A stretch of 64,000 bases of DNA from Aspidapion aeneum (taxonomy: Eukaryota; Arthropoda; Insecta; Coleoptera; Brentidae). The notes beneath the pieces are model-generated. The model was not told where the DNA came from, did not search any database, and saw only the letters and a program-made list of their open reading frames with translations. This document shows positions 22,291-33,119 of this stretch, in pieces (the first letter of the stretch is position 1; the number at the start of each line of letters is the position of its first letter). Made by a program: the position numbers and the translations under genes. The stretch spans positions 141,733,058 through 141,797,057 of the forward strand of contig OY755038.1 of assembly GCA_963576565.1 (NCBI GenBank), read 5' to 3'.

Positions 22291-24003
22291 GTGGGAGAAA
22301 TTCAAGAAAGCACAGAAGGAAGTGAATGGAAATGGGTACCGTCAAAACAAAACCCTGCCGACCTTGCTACCAGAACCTACGATGAAGAAGGAAAAAACCA
22401 CATAAATTTTGACTTTTGGATAAACGGACCTGAATTTCTACGAGAAGAAGAATCGAAATGGCCAAAGCAAGACGTTGTACAAATTAGAGCCAAGACCGAA
22501 GGGACACTATTGTCTAAGAAAATCACAACATGTTTAGTGGACTACAAAATTTTTTCAAATTGGACAGATTTATTGATGTATACAGCCAGACTCTACAAGT
22601 ATCTTAGAATTTTTATTGCCTGTAAATTAAAACGTACATTTGAATCATACACAACATTTGAAGACCTTGAAAAAGCCAAAGTATATCTAATAAAATACTG
22701 TCAAATAGAAGCATTCGGTGAAGACCTTGAATATTTAAAATATGGAAGACCTCTGAATAGGCAAAGCCCTTTGAGAAAACTATATCCAAAATTAAACTCC
22801 AAAAATTTAATAGTAATCCCTGGAAGAACAAACCTAGCACCAACTTTATCCGAATTTTCAAAAAATCCAATTATTTTACCAAAACGGCATCACATAACTA
22901 GACTATACAAAATGCATTTACATGTAAAATTTGGACACCAAGGCATTGAGACAGTTTTAAATGAAGTGAGAAGAGAATTTTGGATTTTGGATGGGAGATC
23001 TGAAGTTTTTAAAGAATGTCAAAGATGTAAAAGAGATAAAGCTAAACCGAATAATCAACTTATGGCACAATTACCAAAAGAACGATTGACACCATATGTT
23101 CCACCCTTTACATACACTGGAATCGACTATTTTGGGCCATTTTGTGTTTCTGTTGGACGAAGACAAGAAAAAAGATGGGGAGTGATTTTTACGTGTCTTA
23201 CTGTAAGAGCTGTTCATCTGGAAATAGCCCACTCTCTGACAACTGACTCCATGATTATGGCATTGAACCGCATGATAGCCAGAAGAAATCAGCCAGTAAA
23301 GATATTCAGCGATAATGGCACCAACCTGAGAGGAGCCTCTGAAGAATTAAGAAAAGCGGTAAATAATCTAGACCAACAAAAAATCCAAAATATTTCGATA
23401 AAAAATGGAATCGAATAAAGTTTTATACCACCGGCAGCACCACATATGGGAGGAGCGTGGGAAAGACTCATAAGAACAATAAAAAACAGTTTTTATACAT
23501 TGTTGAAGAATCAAAAACTCAAAGATGAGCTTATGTTGACACTGTTTGCACAAGTAGAAAATATATTGAATTCCAGACCAATTACCAAAATTTCAGTTGA
23601 TCCAGAACACTTTGAAGCTTTGACACCGAATAATTTTCTTGGGAAAGAACAATTAGTAAATTCTTGTGAAATATGGAGAGAAATAGGAAATCAAAGCGAA
23701 ATCGACCCTAGAAAATGTTGGAGAAGAATCCAGATTTTCACAAATCAATTTTGGAAAATATGGACAAAAGCATATCTACCTACCCTAACGAAAAGAAGCA
23801 AATGGAATGATGATCAGCAACCGCTTAAAATTGGCGATATAGTATTAATTACTGAAGATAATCAACCTAGAAATGTATGGAGACTAGGAAGAATATTGCA
23901 AGTTTTTCCTGGCCCAGATGGACGAGTACGAGTGACTAAAGTAAAAACACAAAAAGGAGAGTTAACCAGGCCTGTCAGTAGACTGGCAAAAATAGAGGTT
24001 TAA
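22291..24003 (+). pseudogene. pol: Pao-1 integrase and C-terminal DUF5641 domain
   Basis: After WVPSKQNPADLATR (end of RNase H), the frame carries the HHCC zinc-binding domain (HLHVKFGHQG, CQRCKR), the integrase core with catalytic Asp in GIDYFGPF and FSDNGTN, and the Glu in MGGAWERLIR in the next segment. The frame breaks at TAA 23416-23418 and resumes in the same region at about 23419-23446. The C-terminal part (WNDDQQPLKIGDIVL, RPVSRLAKIEV) is the DUF5641 domain typical of BEL/Pao integrases. Stop at 24001-24003, 41 bp before the 3' LTR. No env-like ORF. Confidence 0.9.
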
Positions 24004-24044
24004 TCCATTGACATGTGACAGCATTCTGAGAGGAGGTGGAAAAA

Positions 24045-24256
24045 TGTTGAGTGACCTCAACAAGTGAATTAATATTAGTATAGTTCCCTTTATTTAATAT
24101 TAGTATAGTTCCCTTTATTTAATGTTCTGTTATTTGTGATATTTCAAGTCAGTTGGTTTGTCAAAAAGAAATAAAAAGACTTGTCATCAAAACCCGGACT
24201 TGAATTCCTCCATTGAAACCCCGACATTAAACCCAGACCTACGACCATTTCTTTTA
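24045..24256 (+). repeat. Pao-1 3' LTR
   Basis: Matches the 5' LTR, with the same TGTTGAGTGACC start. The ACTGT target duplication follows directly at 24257-24261. Confidence 0.9.
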
Positions 24257-24261
24257 ACTGT

Positions 24262-24839
24262 ATAGTATTTATAATATGAATTTTCAAAGTTTGGCCATTT
24301 TTGGTCTTATAGGATTCTTTAACCTAAAATTCGCTAAATGACATTTTTCCGATTCTTAACTATGACCCTTAAATAATAAGTTTATTTTGTTAGATTGCTA
24401 TATAAGTGGGCACCCTGTGGCTAACATACAAAAAACACTCTGTCTTTTCAATTTTTCTTATACCTACTTATTGAATTTATCATACATAAACCACACTTCC
24501 GCTGGAATGTTTTCGAAGTCCCTATCAGTGCATGTGGGATAAAACAACAAAAAATATTTAATCTTTAAATAATTAATAAATAATTAAAAAATAATATTCC
24601 AGACCTCTTTTAAGAAAATTCAATAGCCTATGTAAGACACCAGCTTTGAAAATTTCAAAAATATCTGCAGGTTGCGGTTTGTGGTTTTAAGACTGTTCTA
24701 GAAAAATATTTATGATTCTCACATTTTTGGTTGACAAACAGGATATTTTGTTAGCTTTTTATTTAGTGAAAAGCATTGTATCGATAATAAAAGACACTAT
24801 TTTGATACTAGAAACTCCCCCTCCCCATTTTTTGCTACG
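24262..24839. other. Right flank of Pao-1, repeat-derived, no gene seen
   Basis: The first 100 bp resembles 15640-15745 on the left flank of Pao-1, so Pao-1 sits inside, or between units of, a pre-existing repeat. The rest is A/T-rich without recognised features. Confidence 0.5.
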
Positions 24840-25510
24840 AAAAAACACACATCATAACCACGCCTCTTAACATCTGAACCCCCCCCCTTTTTTTTTCTAC
24901 CTACCTCTAAAAACACACATCCTCTCAACAACAACCTGATATAATACGCCATTTTACCTACTTTGGACCACCTAATACGAAAAAAACACATCATAACCAC
25001 GCCTCTTAATATCTGAAACCCCCACCCCCTCTTTATTACCTAAAACAAAAAACACATAATTTTTTACCCGCCTACCAACATACTGATAACATAACACTGC
25101 ATTTTTCCTTACCTACTTTCGGAACTCCATTTTTTTAATGCCTACCACAAAAAAACACACATCCTACTATGCCCCGCCCACCAACAACCTGAGAACATCA
25201 TACGCCATTTTTTATTTTTTACCTACTTTTCTAAACCCATTTTTTAAATACCTACCACAGAAAACATACATCGAACTATTGGCCTTTTGTGCCCCGCCCA
25301 CCCAACAACCTGATAACATCATACGCCATTTTTCTTTTTTACCTACTTTCCAAACTCCATATTTTTTAATACCTACCACAAAAAAACACATCGTACTATT
25401 GGGCTCTTGTGCCCCGCCCACCAACAACCTTATAACATCATACGCCATTTTTCTTTTTTACCTACGTTCCAAACTCGATTTTTTAATATCTACCACAAAA
25501 AAACATATCG
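24840..25510. repeat. Tandem array of about 117-bp units
   Basis: About five to six degenerate units share the cores CTACCACAAAAAAACAC, GCCCCGCCCACCAACAACCT and CATCATACGCCATTTTT. Long frames in it (for example 25138-25629 plus, 25212-25448 minus) are by-products of the periodicity. Confidence 0.85.
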
Positions 25511-26514
25511 TACAATTCGACGATGTTAAAAATTACGAAAATTTCGAAAAACGGTCGCTTATCAAAGTGCGCCAGAACTCACATATCTATACTACTAACA
25601 TTATTTTTGCAAAAATAAAAAACAAATAATTAAGATTTGAGGTTAAGTGAAAAAATGAGATTTACAAAAGTTTTAGATATTTTTATGACCTATGACTTTT
25701 CTGTTTGTCACTTTTCTCTCCGACGCGAATTCAACTTTCATTGAAAATCGGAATTATACAATTTCTGACCTTTTTTCACCCCTCCCCAAATCAAACATGC
25801 AACGCCGCTGCTCACACATTTATTTTGTTTATATTTATGAGGGGGCTCTGCGTATGCGAAAAGTATTTGATAGTTTTTACTAAAACTTTTGACAATTAGT
25901 AAAGAAAAGAATTCCGTAGCACGCGTTTAAATACTCAATAAAAAAATAAACCTAAACCCTCAAAAAACGTGCCTGGAGTACCTAACTTTTAGTAATTTTT
26001 TGATATATTATTTTTCTAAAACGGTTTCACTTACCGCAATGAGGTTTTAAATGCGCGGTACAATTAAGACTCTTCTTAAAAGTGCAAAAAATATGTTTTC
26101 AATATTTGCGAAACTCTGCCAAAAAACTGTTATTTCAAAACCCTTACAATTAGATTTTTGCCTACAATTTTTAATATTTTTATTCCGATATAATTCTGCA
26201 CCGCCACATACTTAACGGCTTCAGGAAATTTTAATTATTTTATAGTTCCCCTTTATATTGCATAATTTTCCCATAAAAGAGTTATTTAGTAATACGCAGA
26301 GCTCCCTCTTAAGATCCTTTACAATACTCAATAGTCAAAACCCTGTTAATAATTTTCTGTTTTTTTGCTTTAAAATATGATAATTTCCCTGACCTATGAG
26401 TAATTAATTGGAAAACTAACCTAACCTAATACATCATTAAATAGCATTCAGTTTGTACAATATCACAGTTTCGTAAACTTTATGCTAGGCGCTTGTGATA
26501 TTACACAACTCCGA
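25511..26514. other. A/T-rich spacer, no feature seen
   Basis: About 1 kb of low-complexity A/T-rich sequence. Short frames at 25692-25899 have no recognisable motif. No repeat partner found elsewhere in the window. Confidence 0.4.
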
Positions 26515-26528
26515 TTTATATATATATA

Positions 26529-26590
<62 letters not shown>
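26515..26590. repeat. (TA)n microsatellite
   Basis: About 70 bp of TA repeats with one phase break near 26535. It could be another LINE tail, but no coding sequence adjoins it. Confidence 0.9.
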
Positions 26591-26591
<1 letters not shown>

Positions 26592-27479
26592 ATATCTACC
26601 GAGCTATTTAATATAGTGGCATTTTTTTACGGAGACCAGTGACTTTGGGGGCCCTTTTCTTCGTGGTTAAAAAACTTCATTTAAAAATAATGGACGACTT
26701 TCTTTAAATTTTATAGTAGTTTGATTTACTTATTTTAAATTGGCTCATACACCTGATGGGCCAAAAGAACCCGGCAAATTATTTTCCGTTATAACTTTTG
26801 AACTATATCACCGATTTTAATGGAACAAAGTGCACTTTTATGCCTGTGGTCAAAAATCTTTCTTTTTAATCCGTCTTAAACCCAAAATAGCGGACAGAAT
26901 CAAACTTGACTCATCAAAGAGGCCCGTTTATCATTATGTTCCAAAATTTTTTTAGAATTTGTTTTGGATTTATAAAACAAGCTCTATTTCTGCCACACAA
27001 TAAGCTAGGAGCCGTTGACATCGGTTTGGTGGTTGTCGAAAAATAACTTTTTATTTCAAGGTCAAGTTTGATTCTATTCACCATTTGGATTTTAAGATAA
27101 CTGAAATTGGTTAAAATTATGACATTATTTTTATATTCATATAGTCGTAAATCTTCCCTCTTATATTAACGGATAAACTGGCCAGTGCCAAAAATTTACC
27201 AAAAAGATGAGTAGAGTATAGAAGTTTACGCCAGAGCTGGGGCGTGTATAAATATTGTACTAGGCATACAGTAAATTTCATAAACAGACCAGAAATTTAG
27301 TTTTTATCCAATAAATTTAAATTTGATTTGAATTTTTGTAAAGTAGCTATTAATTCAGGCGGTCCACGCAGCGACGCGACGCGCTGTCTAAATTTTTACC
27401 CTGTTAGGGACTCGTATCGTAAATAATCCACACATAATACATAAAATATCGGCCCGTCCAAGAAATAGATCCCTTACAG
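26591..27479. other. Unassigned A/T-rich sequence left of repeat copy A
   Basis: No ORF, RNA or repeat recognised. It may belong to the repeat family whose copies lie at 27480-28335 and 28419-35295, but I could not align it to the other copy. Confidence 0.35.
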
Positions 27480-28335
27480 TGCGACCCCATAAAATGTAGG
27501 TTTTTTGAGAAGGCCACCAAAATTTTTTTTTTGTTCCTAATAATAGACTACCCCGTCATTAAAAGCCACGGCTCGCCTAAATTTTTTAAATGTTTTTCGT
27601 TAAGTCTTTTTAAAAAAAATTAATTTATAAATTTTGTACTGGCTCTGAGGGTCATATCTGCTGATACCATCAAATAAGCAGTGGCGCACCCAGAAATATG
27701 TCTTGGGGGGAGCCTGAGACCTTTGAGGGGGCCGTAGGCCTCATGATGGCGTTTTTATGCTATCTTATCTTTTAATTTTTGAAATATGTGAAACATATCT
27801 AAAACCGTCTTAGGTAGGGTATCCAAGTCCCGGGACCAAATATGTTTTCGGGACTTCGGGACCAAATGTTAGGTCCCGGGACTAGTCGCGGGACTGGTCT
27901 CGAAACTAAAATAAAAGTAATTAAATTAATTTAACACAGAACAGAACACAGGTTTATTGATATTGGTAAATGGTTAACATAGAAACAAATTGACAAACGT
28001 AGCAAATAAAAAGGTAAGTATAGGGAAACATTACTTTTGTCCAAAGTGAGATTTAAGTGCCACGAGTGCATTTATTATTATGCATGTGTCTGGTATAATT
28101 TAGCGGTTTCGGGACCAAGTTGAGGTCCCGGGACCTTCACTGAGTCCCGGGACCACTTTTTTTAGGAAAAGTCCCGGTACCAGATACCCTAGTCTTAGGC
28201 TTAGGGGGCTCGGGAGCCGCCGCCCCCCCCCCTGTGAGCCCATGAAATAAGCCAAAAATTTCCGACTTACTAAATTATTTAATAAATCTTTGGTCGTTTT
28301 TTACCTCTAATAAAAATTAATTCTATCTTATCAGT
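27480..28335 (-). repeat. Repeat family R, copy A (inverted relative to copy B)
   Basis: The reverse complement matches 29376-29588 plus 35006-35295 (copy B), once the two insertions are removed: the C-terminal KKRPKIY-stop codons (near 28330-28300), the A/T-rich 3' region, GC-rich ends with a CAGTGGCGCACCCAG motif at 27682, and the stretch around 27480-27680. It hosts a 377-bp TIR element at 27815-28191. Probably an old DNA transposon or retrosequence carrying the Cys-rich gene seen in copy B. Confidence 0.7.
27815..28191. mobile_element. 377-bp hAT-like non-autonomous element with 8-bp target duplication
   Basis: Ends TAGGGTATC...GATACCCTA are inverted repeats, extended by imperfect GTCCCGGGACC-type sequence. 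An exact 8-bp duplication GTCTTAGG lies at 27807-27814 and 28192-28199. Repeat copy B contains the same locus without the insert and with a single GTCTTAGG (minus strand near 29515), an empty-site paralogue that confirms the boundaries. The 8-bp duplication suggests hAT-type transposition. No ORF. Confidence 0.88.
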
Positions 28336-28418
28336 TTTTTTTTCTTTATTTTTGCGATGAATATTTTTAGTTTTTATTATATTATTATTAGTTTCGGATG
28401 TTTTCGTAGTGATTTAAA

Positions 28419-29432
28419 ATGAGTGCCCATTCGAGGAATCGTTGCTATCACGAATAAAATCGAAGAAAGGTTTGTGCAGGGTGTGGTTCAAAAATTAATT
28501 TTGGGAAAAAGAACCTGGATACCAAATTTAGAGTTTCAGTGGCCTTGGAAAATCTTATTTGTGAGTTTTTAAACCCAAATTATAGTATTTCAGATGATAA
28601 GTATCCAATATCAATATGAGCAGCTTGTCGCATTATTCTAAAAAATAAAAATAAAGGAAACTTAAAAAAACTACCAATAATGCCTGATTATAAAAATAAA
28701 GTGGTTTTAAAAAATACTAGAAATTTCGATCAATCATACTGTAACTGCATGATTTGCACCTGTGCACGAAGTAACATAAAAAAAACCAAAAAAATTAGAC
28801 AGGAAACTAAGATTTGCCAGACTTGCTTACAAACTCTTGGTAAAGGAATTCAGCATCCTTGTACCCTATATAAAAGTAGCAACAACGCTTTAACGCATTT
28901 ACGACCAAGGGTAGAATAAAACTTAAAATTTTTAAAGATTACATTTGAAATATCATCACCATATGAACACATTACAGTAACACAAATGTGACGTCAAAAA
29001 AAATAACTCCGCTACTTGATGTTTAACATTGAGTCAATGGTATCGCCCATATTTTAAGCCAAAAAGTGTCCCATTTTTAATAATGAGTTAATTAAAAATA
29101 ATTGCTGCTGTGTTGCGTCTGCGCATCAGCGGCCATATATGGGTTAAAACTTCTGGAAGCAGCACCAAGCGCGGATCTGGGTTAAAATCTGGGGGTAATA
29201 GTCAACGAAATTTTTTTTTGTAATATGATTTTTTTTCCTAGGGTGGGGTAATTCTCCTGTTTTCCCTTATTTTTTTAGGCAAAATTTGCATATTTTTTCT
29301 TCTACGGGGGGGGGGGGGGTAATTACCCCGTTACCCCCCCTCAAATCCGCGCTTGAGCAGCACCTTCTAAAAAGCTAGAACAAGTAGCAGTGGATATTAT
29401 TAAAAAAAGAGTGGAAAGACCAAAGATTTATT
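28419..29432 (+). pseudogene. Cys-rich (zinc-binding-like) repeat-associated protein, decayed
   Basis: From ATG 28419 a frame reads MSAHSRNRCYHE, stop (28455-28457), KVCAGCGSKINFGKKN, stop (28617-28619), AACRIILK, then 79 open codons from 28680 with CNCMICTCARS and CQTCLQTLGKGIQHPC. A last coding-like piece, KLLEAAPSKKLEQVAVDII to ERPKIY-stop, lies at about 29142-29432, split by a 190-bp TIR element. The CxxC pairs suggest a multi-zinc protein. Similar uncharacterised Cys-rich proteins occur repeatedly in arthropod genomes, probably element-borne; I cannot name a function. The stretch 28920-29141 is non-coding and may be another insertion. Confidence 0.55.
29166..29355. mobile_element. 190-bp TIR element with 8-bp target duplication
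   Basis: Ends CAAGCGCGGATCTG and CAAATCCGCGCTTG are inverted repeats, and the 8-bp AGCAGCAC is duplicated exactly at 29158-29165 and 29356-29363. It interrupts the Cys-rich pseudogene between codons for EAA and PSK; removal restores that frame. The interior holds poly-G and poly-C tracts near 29308-29340. The 8-bp duplication points to hAT-type mobilisation. Confidence 0.87.
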
Positions 29433-29588
29433 AAATATTTTAGTGAGTCGGATATTTTTTGCTCCTTTCATAAGCGCACCCAGGGGGGGGCCGGGCCCGC
29501 CCCTCCCCAAGCCTAAGACGTTTTTAGATATTTTTCACAGATTTCATGAATGAAAAGATAAGATAGCATCAAATACGCCATCAAGAGG

Positions 29589-29755
29589 TGTTGTTGATAG
29601 AATTTTATTTTTATAACTAGGTTAGACATATTGTTTTAGTTACCTTTTTTAATTTTCATTTTCATCATAAAAAAAAATAATAAAAAAGAATTTGACAATC
29701 ACAATCACAATCAGAATATTATTTAAATATCCTTCGACATCAGACCTACATTAAC
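29589..29755 (+). repeat. Pao-2 5' LTR
   Basis: Starts TGTTGTTGATAG and matches 34840-35005. AATAAT and AATAAA-like signals lie in its middle. A TGGTCCTTCGATTC primer-binding site follows at 29759. Confidence 0.88.
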
Positions 29756-29758
29756 AAA

Positions 29759-29772
29759 TGGTCCTTCGATTC
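29759..29772 (+). other. Pao-2 primer-binding site
   Basis: TGGTCCTTCGATTC begins three bases after the LTR and matches the type of site found in BEL/Pao elements. Confidence 0.65.
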
Positions 29773-29789
29773 ATTACGACAACCACAAT

Positions 29790-30870
29790 ATGGAAAAACA
29801 GAACTCTGAATTTGAGATAAGAAGAAGTACACGACTTCAAGAAAAGAGGTAGACGAATTCGGAAAATGCTTTTAGAGACCGTAGTAGTTCCTTCTAAGGA
29901 ATCAAAAGACGACAATCCCGAAGTATTCCCTAATGCAGACAGCAAGAAAAACAACTCGCATAGTAAAAGCATAAGTACGAAATCAAGTGCAAAGACAAAA
30001 TCTTCCAGAAGCAGTGTACTAAGACGACAAAGGCAAGGAGAAATTGAGGCAGAAATAAAGAAAAAAGAACTAGAACAAGATTTGTTAAAAAAACAGCAGC
30101 GTATTGAAATGGAACTATTAGATTTACAACTGGCTCAACAACTTGCTAAAATTGAAGAAGAGATGTTTGAAAAGGAAGCATCAGAAGGTGAAACAGGTTC
30201 AAAGGTTTGTAAGTCAGAGGTAAGCGAAAAACCAGATATTTCAAAGTGGATAGAAAATGGACAAGCTTGTACATCCAAAGAGGTTGGTAATGATTTTTTT
30301 TCGAACAACGTTATGTACTCTACCTCAACAAATAATTTTGAACCTATTGATAAACCAAACGTTTCAAAATTTTTAATAAGACAATCGGTTCCCAGAGAAT
30401 TACCTATTTTTGCGGGTAATCCATCTGAATGGCCAAATTTTATATTTCAATATCGCAATTCGACTACTTTATGTGGCTTTTCATTCGAAGAAAATCAAAT
30501 TAGGCTCCAAAAGTGTTTAAAAGGCCAAGCGCGCAAAATTGTACGATCTTTACTTCTTTTACCGTCAAATGCTGAAAATGTTATTAAAACATTAGAAAAT
30601 CGTTTCGGCAGACCAGAGCAAATTATTTATATGCTTATTGACAAAATCGAAAAATTGCCAGAAGTTAAAACAAATAAACTTGAGACCTTCATAAACTTTG
30701 CAGATGAAGTAAAAAATCTTGTTGCCGTTATTCAAACTCTTAATGAGGATGACCATTTAAGAAACCCTCTTTTAATTAAAAAACTAGTTGAAAAGTTACC
30801 GATATCACAGAGGCTTACTTGGGTAGAATACATTGCGGAACTAGAAAAACATAAAAAGTTACAAAATTAA
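29790..30870 (+). pseudogene. gag: Pao-2 Gag (DUF1759)
   Basis: The natural start is probably ATG 29790; a frameshift near 29850 moves the reading into the long frame entered at 29866. Residues about 45-100 are a charged coiled coil, then the DUF1759 capsid domain: LPIFAGNPSEWPNFIFQY, IRLQKCLKGQARKIVRSLLL, LENRFGRPEQIIYMLIDKIE and LLIKKLVEKLPISQRLTW. It breaks at 30868-30870 by a one-base shift and the tail resumes at about 30871. Confidence 0.88.
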
Positions 30871-31481
30871 TAGAATTTTCTATTTGGCTTGACAATAAAT
30901 CTAATGCAGCTTCTCAGCTTCAGTTTGACGTGACTGAATTTGACAGTAGTAATGATAAAGGTTATCGCAATGACAACAAGTCAGATTATGCATTAGCTAC
31001 AGGACAGGTCCGTAAAAAGAAATGCTTATGCTTTCAAATGGAGTTACATAGATTAGAAAATTGCGCCAAGCTTAAGACTTTTTCTCCTGATGAGAGATGG
31101 GCTTTTGCAACGAAAAATAAAGTTTGTTTTTCCTGTTTGATTCCGTTTCATTCAATTAGAACTTGCAAAAATCGAAAGCCATGTAAAGTTTCTGCATGTA
31201 ATAAGCCACACCATGAGCTTTTACATAAAGAAAACCTTGAGAGTCTTAATGTTAATAATGACGTTGCTGAGGCTGAGGTGAATTGTCATATATCAACAAA
31301 TAAAAATGTATTATTAAAAATTTTACCCGTTGTTTTATTTAATGGTAACCAGAAAGCTGAAACTTTTACACTTCTAGATGATTCTTCAACAGTAACTTTA
31401 ATTGACCAGGATTTAGCCAATTCGTTAAATCTTTCGGGACCAAACCAACCGTGTATACAGTGGACAAACAACCAGACATAA
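30871..31481 (+). pseudogene. Pao-2 Gag zinc knuckles and protease start
   Basis: The frame carries the knuckles (CFQMELHRLENC, CFSCLIPFHSIRTC, CKVSACNKPHHELLH) and then the protease with LLDDSSTVTLIDQDLA. The Gly of the D-x-G-S motif reads Ser. A TAA at 31479-31481 interrupts after CIQWTNNQT; protease coding continues beyond it (VVCVKIASC, MRHVRTIRGLALP) to another shift near 31660. Confidence 0.85.
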
Positions 31482-33119
31482 GAACAAGACGATTCAAAAG
31501 TGGTGTGTGTTAAAATAGCATCATGTGAAAACCAAGACAAAAACTTCTATATGAGACACGTAAGAACAATAAGAGGACTAGCTTTACCTAAACAGACAGT
31601 TGATTTTGATTATATTACCAAAAAATATCCCTATATTGACAAACCCTATGATCTATGATCGGAGCACAACCGAAGATACTCATAGGTCAAGACAATTGGC
31701 CATTATTAATAAACAGAAAACGTATTTGGACCATGGGACGGACCTGCTATGAGTCGGACACTTTTGGGATGGGTCATTCATGGAAATATTCAAAATCAAG
31801 TATATTCAAATCAGTATGTTTGTCACATTAATCTTAAAGAAAAAGATGACTTAGACTTATTACACGACATGGTAAAAGAACAGTGGAAAATAGACACCTG
31901 TTATGACGACAAAATAGCTGCTTCTAAAGAGGACATTCGCGCACAAGAAATTCTTGACAGGACAATATGCAGAATTGGAGACAAATTTGAGACAGGGCTG
32001 CTATGGAAAACTGACAACATTATTTTACCTGAAAGTAAAACAAACGCAATAAAACGACTTCACTGTACAGAAAAAAAATGGACAGAAATTTGAATTTTGG
32101 ACAAGCTTATTGTGAAAAAATCACAGACATGGAGCAAAAAGGATATATTTCAAAATTATCTTTAGCAGATCTAAAAAAGCACAGCGACCAAGAATGGTAT
32201 TTGCCTCATTTTGGCATCATAAACCCAAACAAGAAAAAATTAAGAATAGTTTTCGATTCTTCAGCCAAATCAAATCTTTAAATGATTTTCTTCTGAGTGG
32301 ACCAGACCTGTACAATTCTTTACAAAGCATTCTGCTTAATTTTCGAATTAAAAGATATGCCTTTGTAGCAGATATAAAAGAAATGTTTTTGCATGTATCA
32401 ATTAGGGAAGAAGATCGAAAAGCTCAAAGAATTTTATTTAGAGGAATGGATAGAAACAAAGAACCTGACGTTTATGAAACTAATGTTGTGTTTGTCGGCT
32501 CCACTAGTGGTCCATGCCTAGCACAGGAGGCGAAAAATAGAAATGCTCAAGAATTTATGACTGATTACCCAGAAGCTGCAAGTGACATTATATACAATCA
32601 CTACATTGACGATTATTTGGGGACAGCTGATTCAATAACTGAAGGAAAAAAACTAGTAAATGATATAATTTACATACATAGAAAAGGTGGATTTTCAATA
32701 TGCAATTGGAATTCATATGAACAAAAAATTCTTGAGGAAGTGGAGGAAACATTACTGGCTAAAAGTAATAAAAATTTAGATAATTCAGAAGAAAACTCAA
32801 CCGAAAGAATTCTCGGTGTTTGGTGGGATTATGACAAAGATATATTTTGTTTTAGGACTCAGTTCCATAAAATTAATAAAGAACTTTTAGATAAGAAAAA
32901 GAGACCAACAAAAAGAGAGATGCTCAAAATTGTCATGTCAGTTTTTGACCTATTAGGATTTGTTTCAAATTTTATGATACAAGGCAAAATTCTTTTTCAG
33001 GATGTTTGGAGAAGTAAGATTGGTTGGGACGATGAAATACCAGAAACAATCAATTCTAAATGGGAAACCTGGATAGACGGACTTCAAGAAATTTCTAAAG
33101 TTGTGGTTCCTAGACAGTA
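31482..33119 (+). pseudogene. pol: Pao-2 protease end and reverse transcriptase
   Basis: RT coding is spread over frames starting near 31749, 32078 and 32194: LLGWVIHGN, TGLLWKTDNIILPES, EWYLPHFGIINPNKKKLR, motif A Asp in AFVADIKEMFLHV, VGSTSGPCLAQEA and the catalytic YIDD in HYIDDYLGTADS. The Pao-typical thumb (ERILGVWWDYDKD, FDLLGFVSNFMIQGKILFQ) follows. At least three frameshifts or stops precede the long frame. Confidence 0.87.

Larger units (their letters stand above)
15810..24256 (+). mobile_element. Pao-1: BEL/Pao LTR retrotransposon, complete but mutated
   Basis: Two LTRs of about 212 bp (15810-16022, 24045-24256) flank a Pao-type gag-pol. The insertion is bounded by a 5-bp target duplication ACTGT (15805-15809 and 24257-24261). 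A Penelope insertion (17372-19904) splits gag; without it the element is about 5.9 kb, normal for the superfamily. The domain order gag (DUF1759), zinc knuckles, protease (DUF1758), RT, RNase H, integrase, DUF5641 is diagnostic. Several frameshifts and stops make it inactive. Confidence 0.92.

Noticed and set aside
25138..25629. 163-aa ORF on the plus strand
   Set aside because: Translation of the 117-bp tandem array, with the repeat visible in the protein and in the opposite strand too.
29295..29340. G-run and C-run as a possible G-quadruplex control element
   Set aside because: They lie inside a 190-bp non-autonomous TIR element; a structural role is possible but nothing points to regulation.
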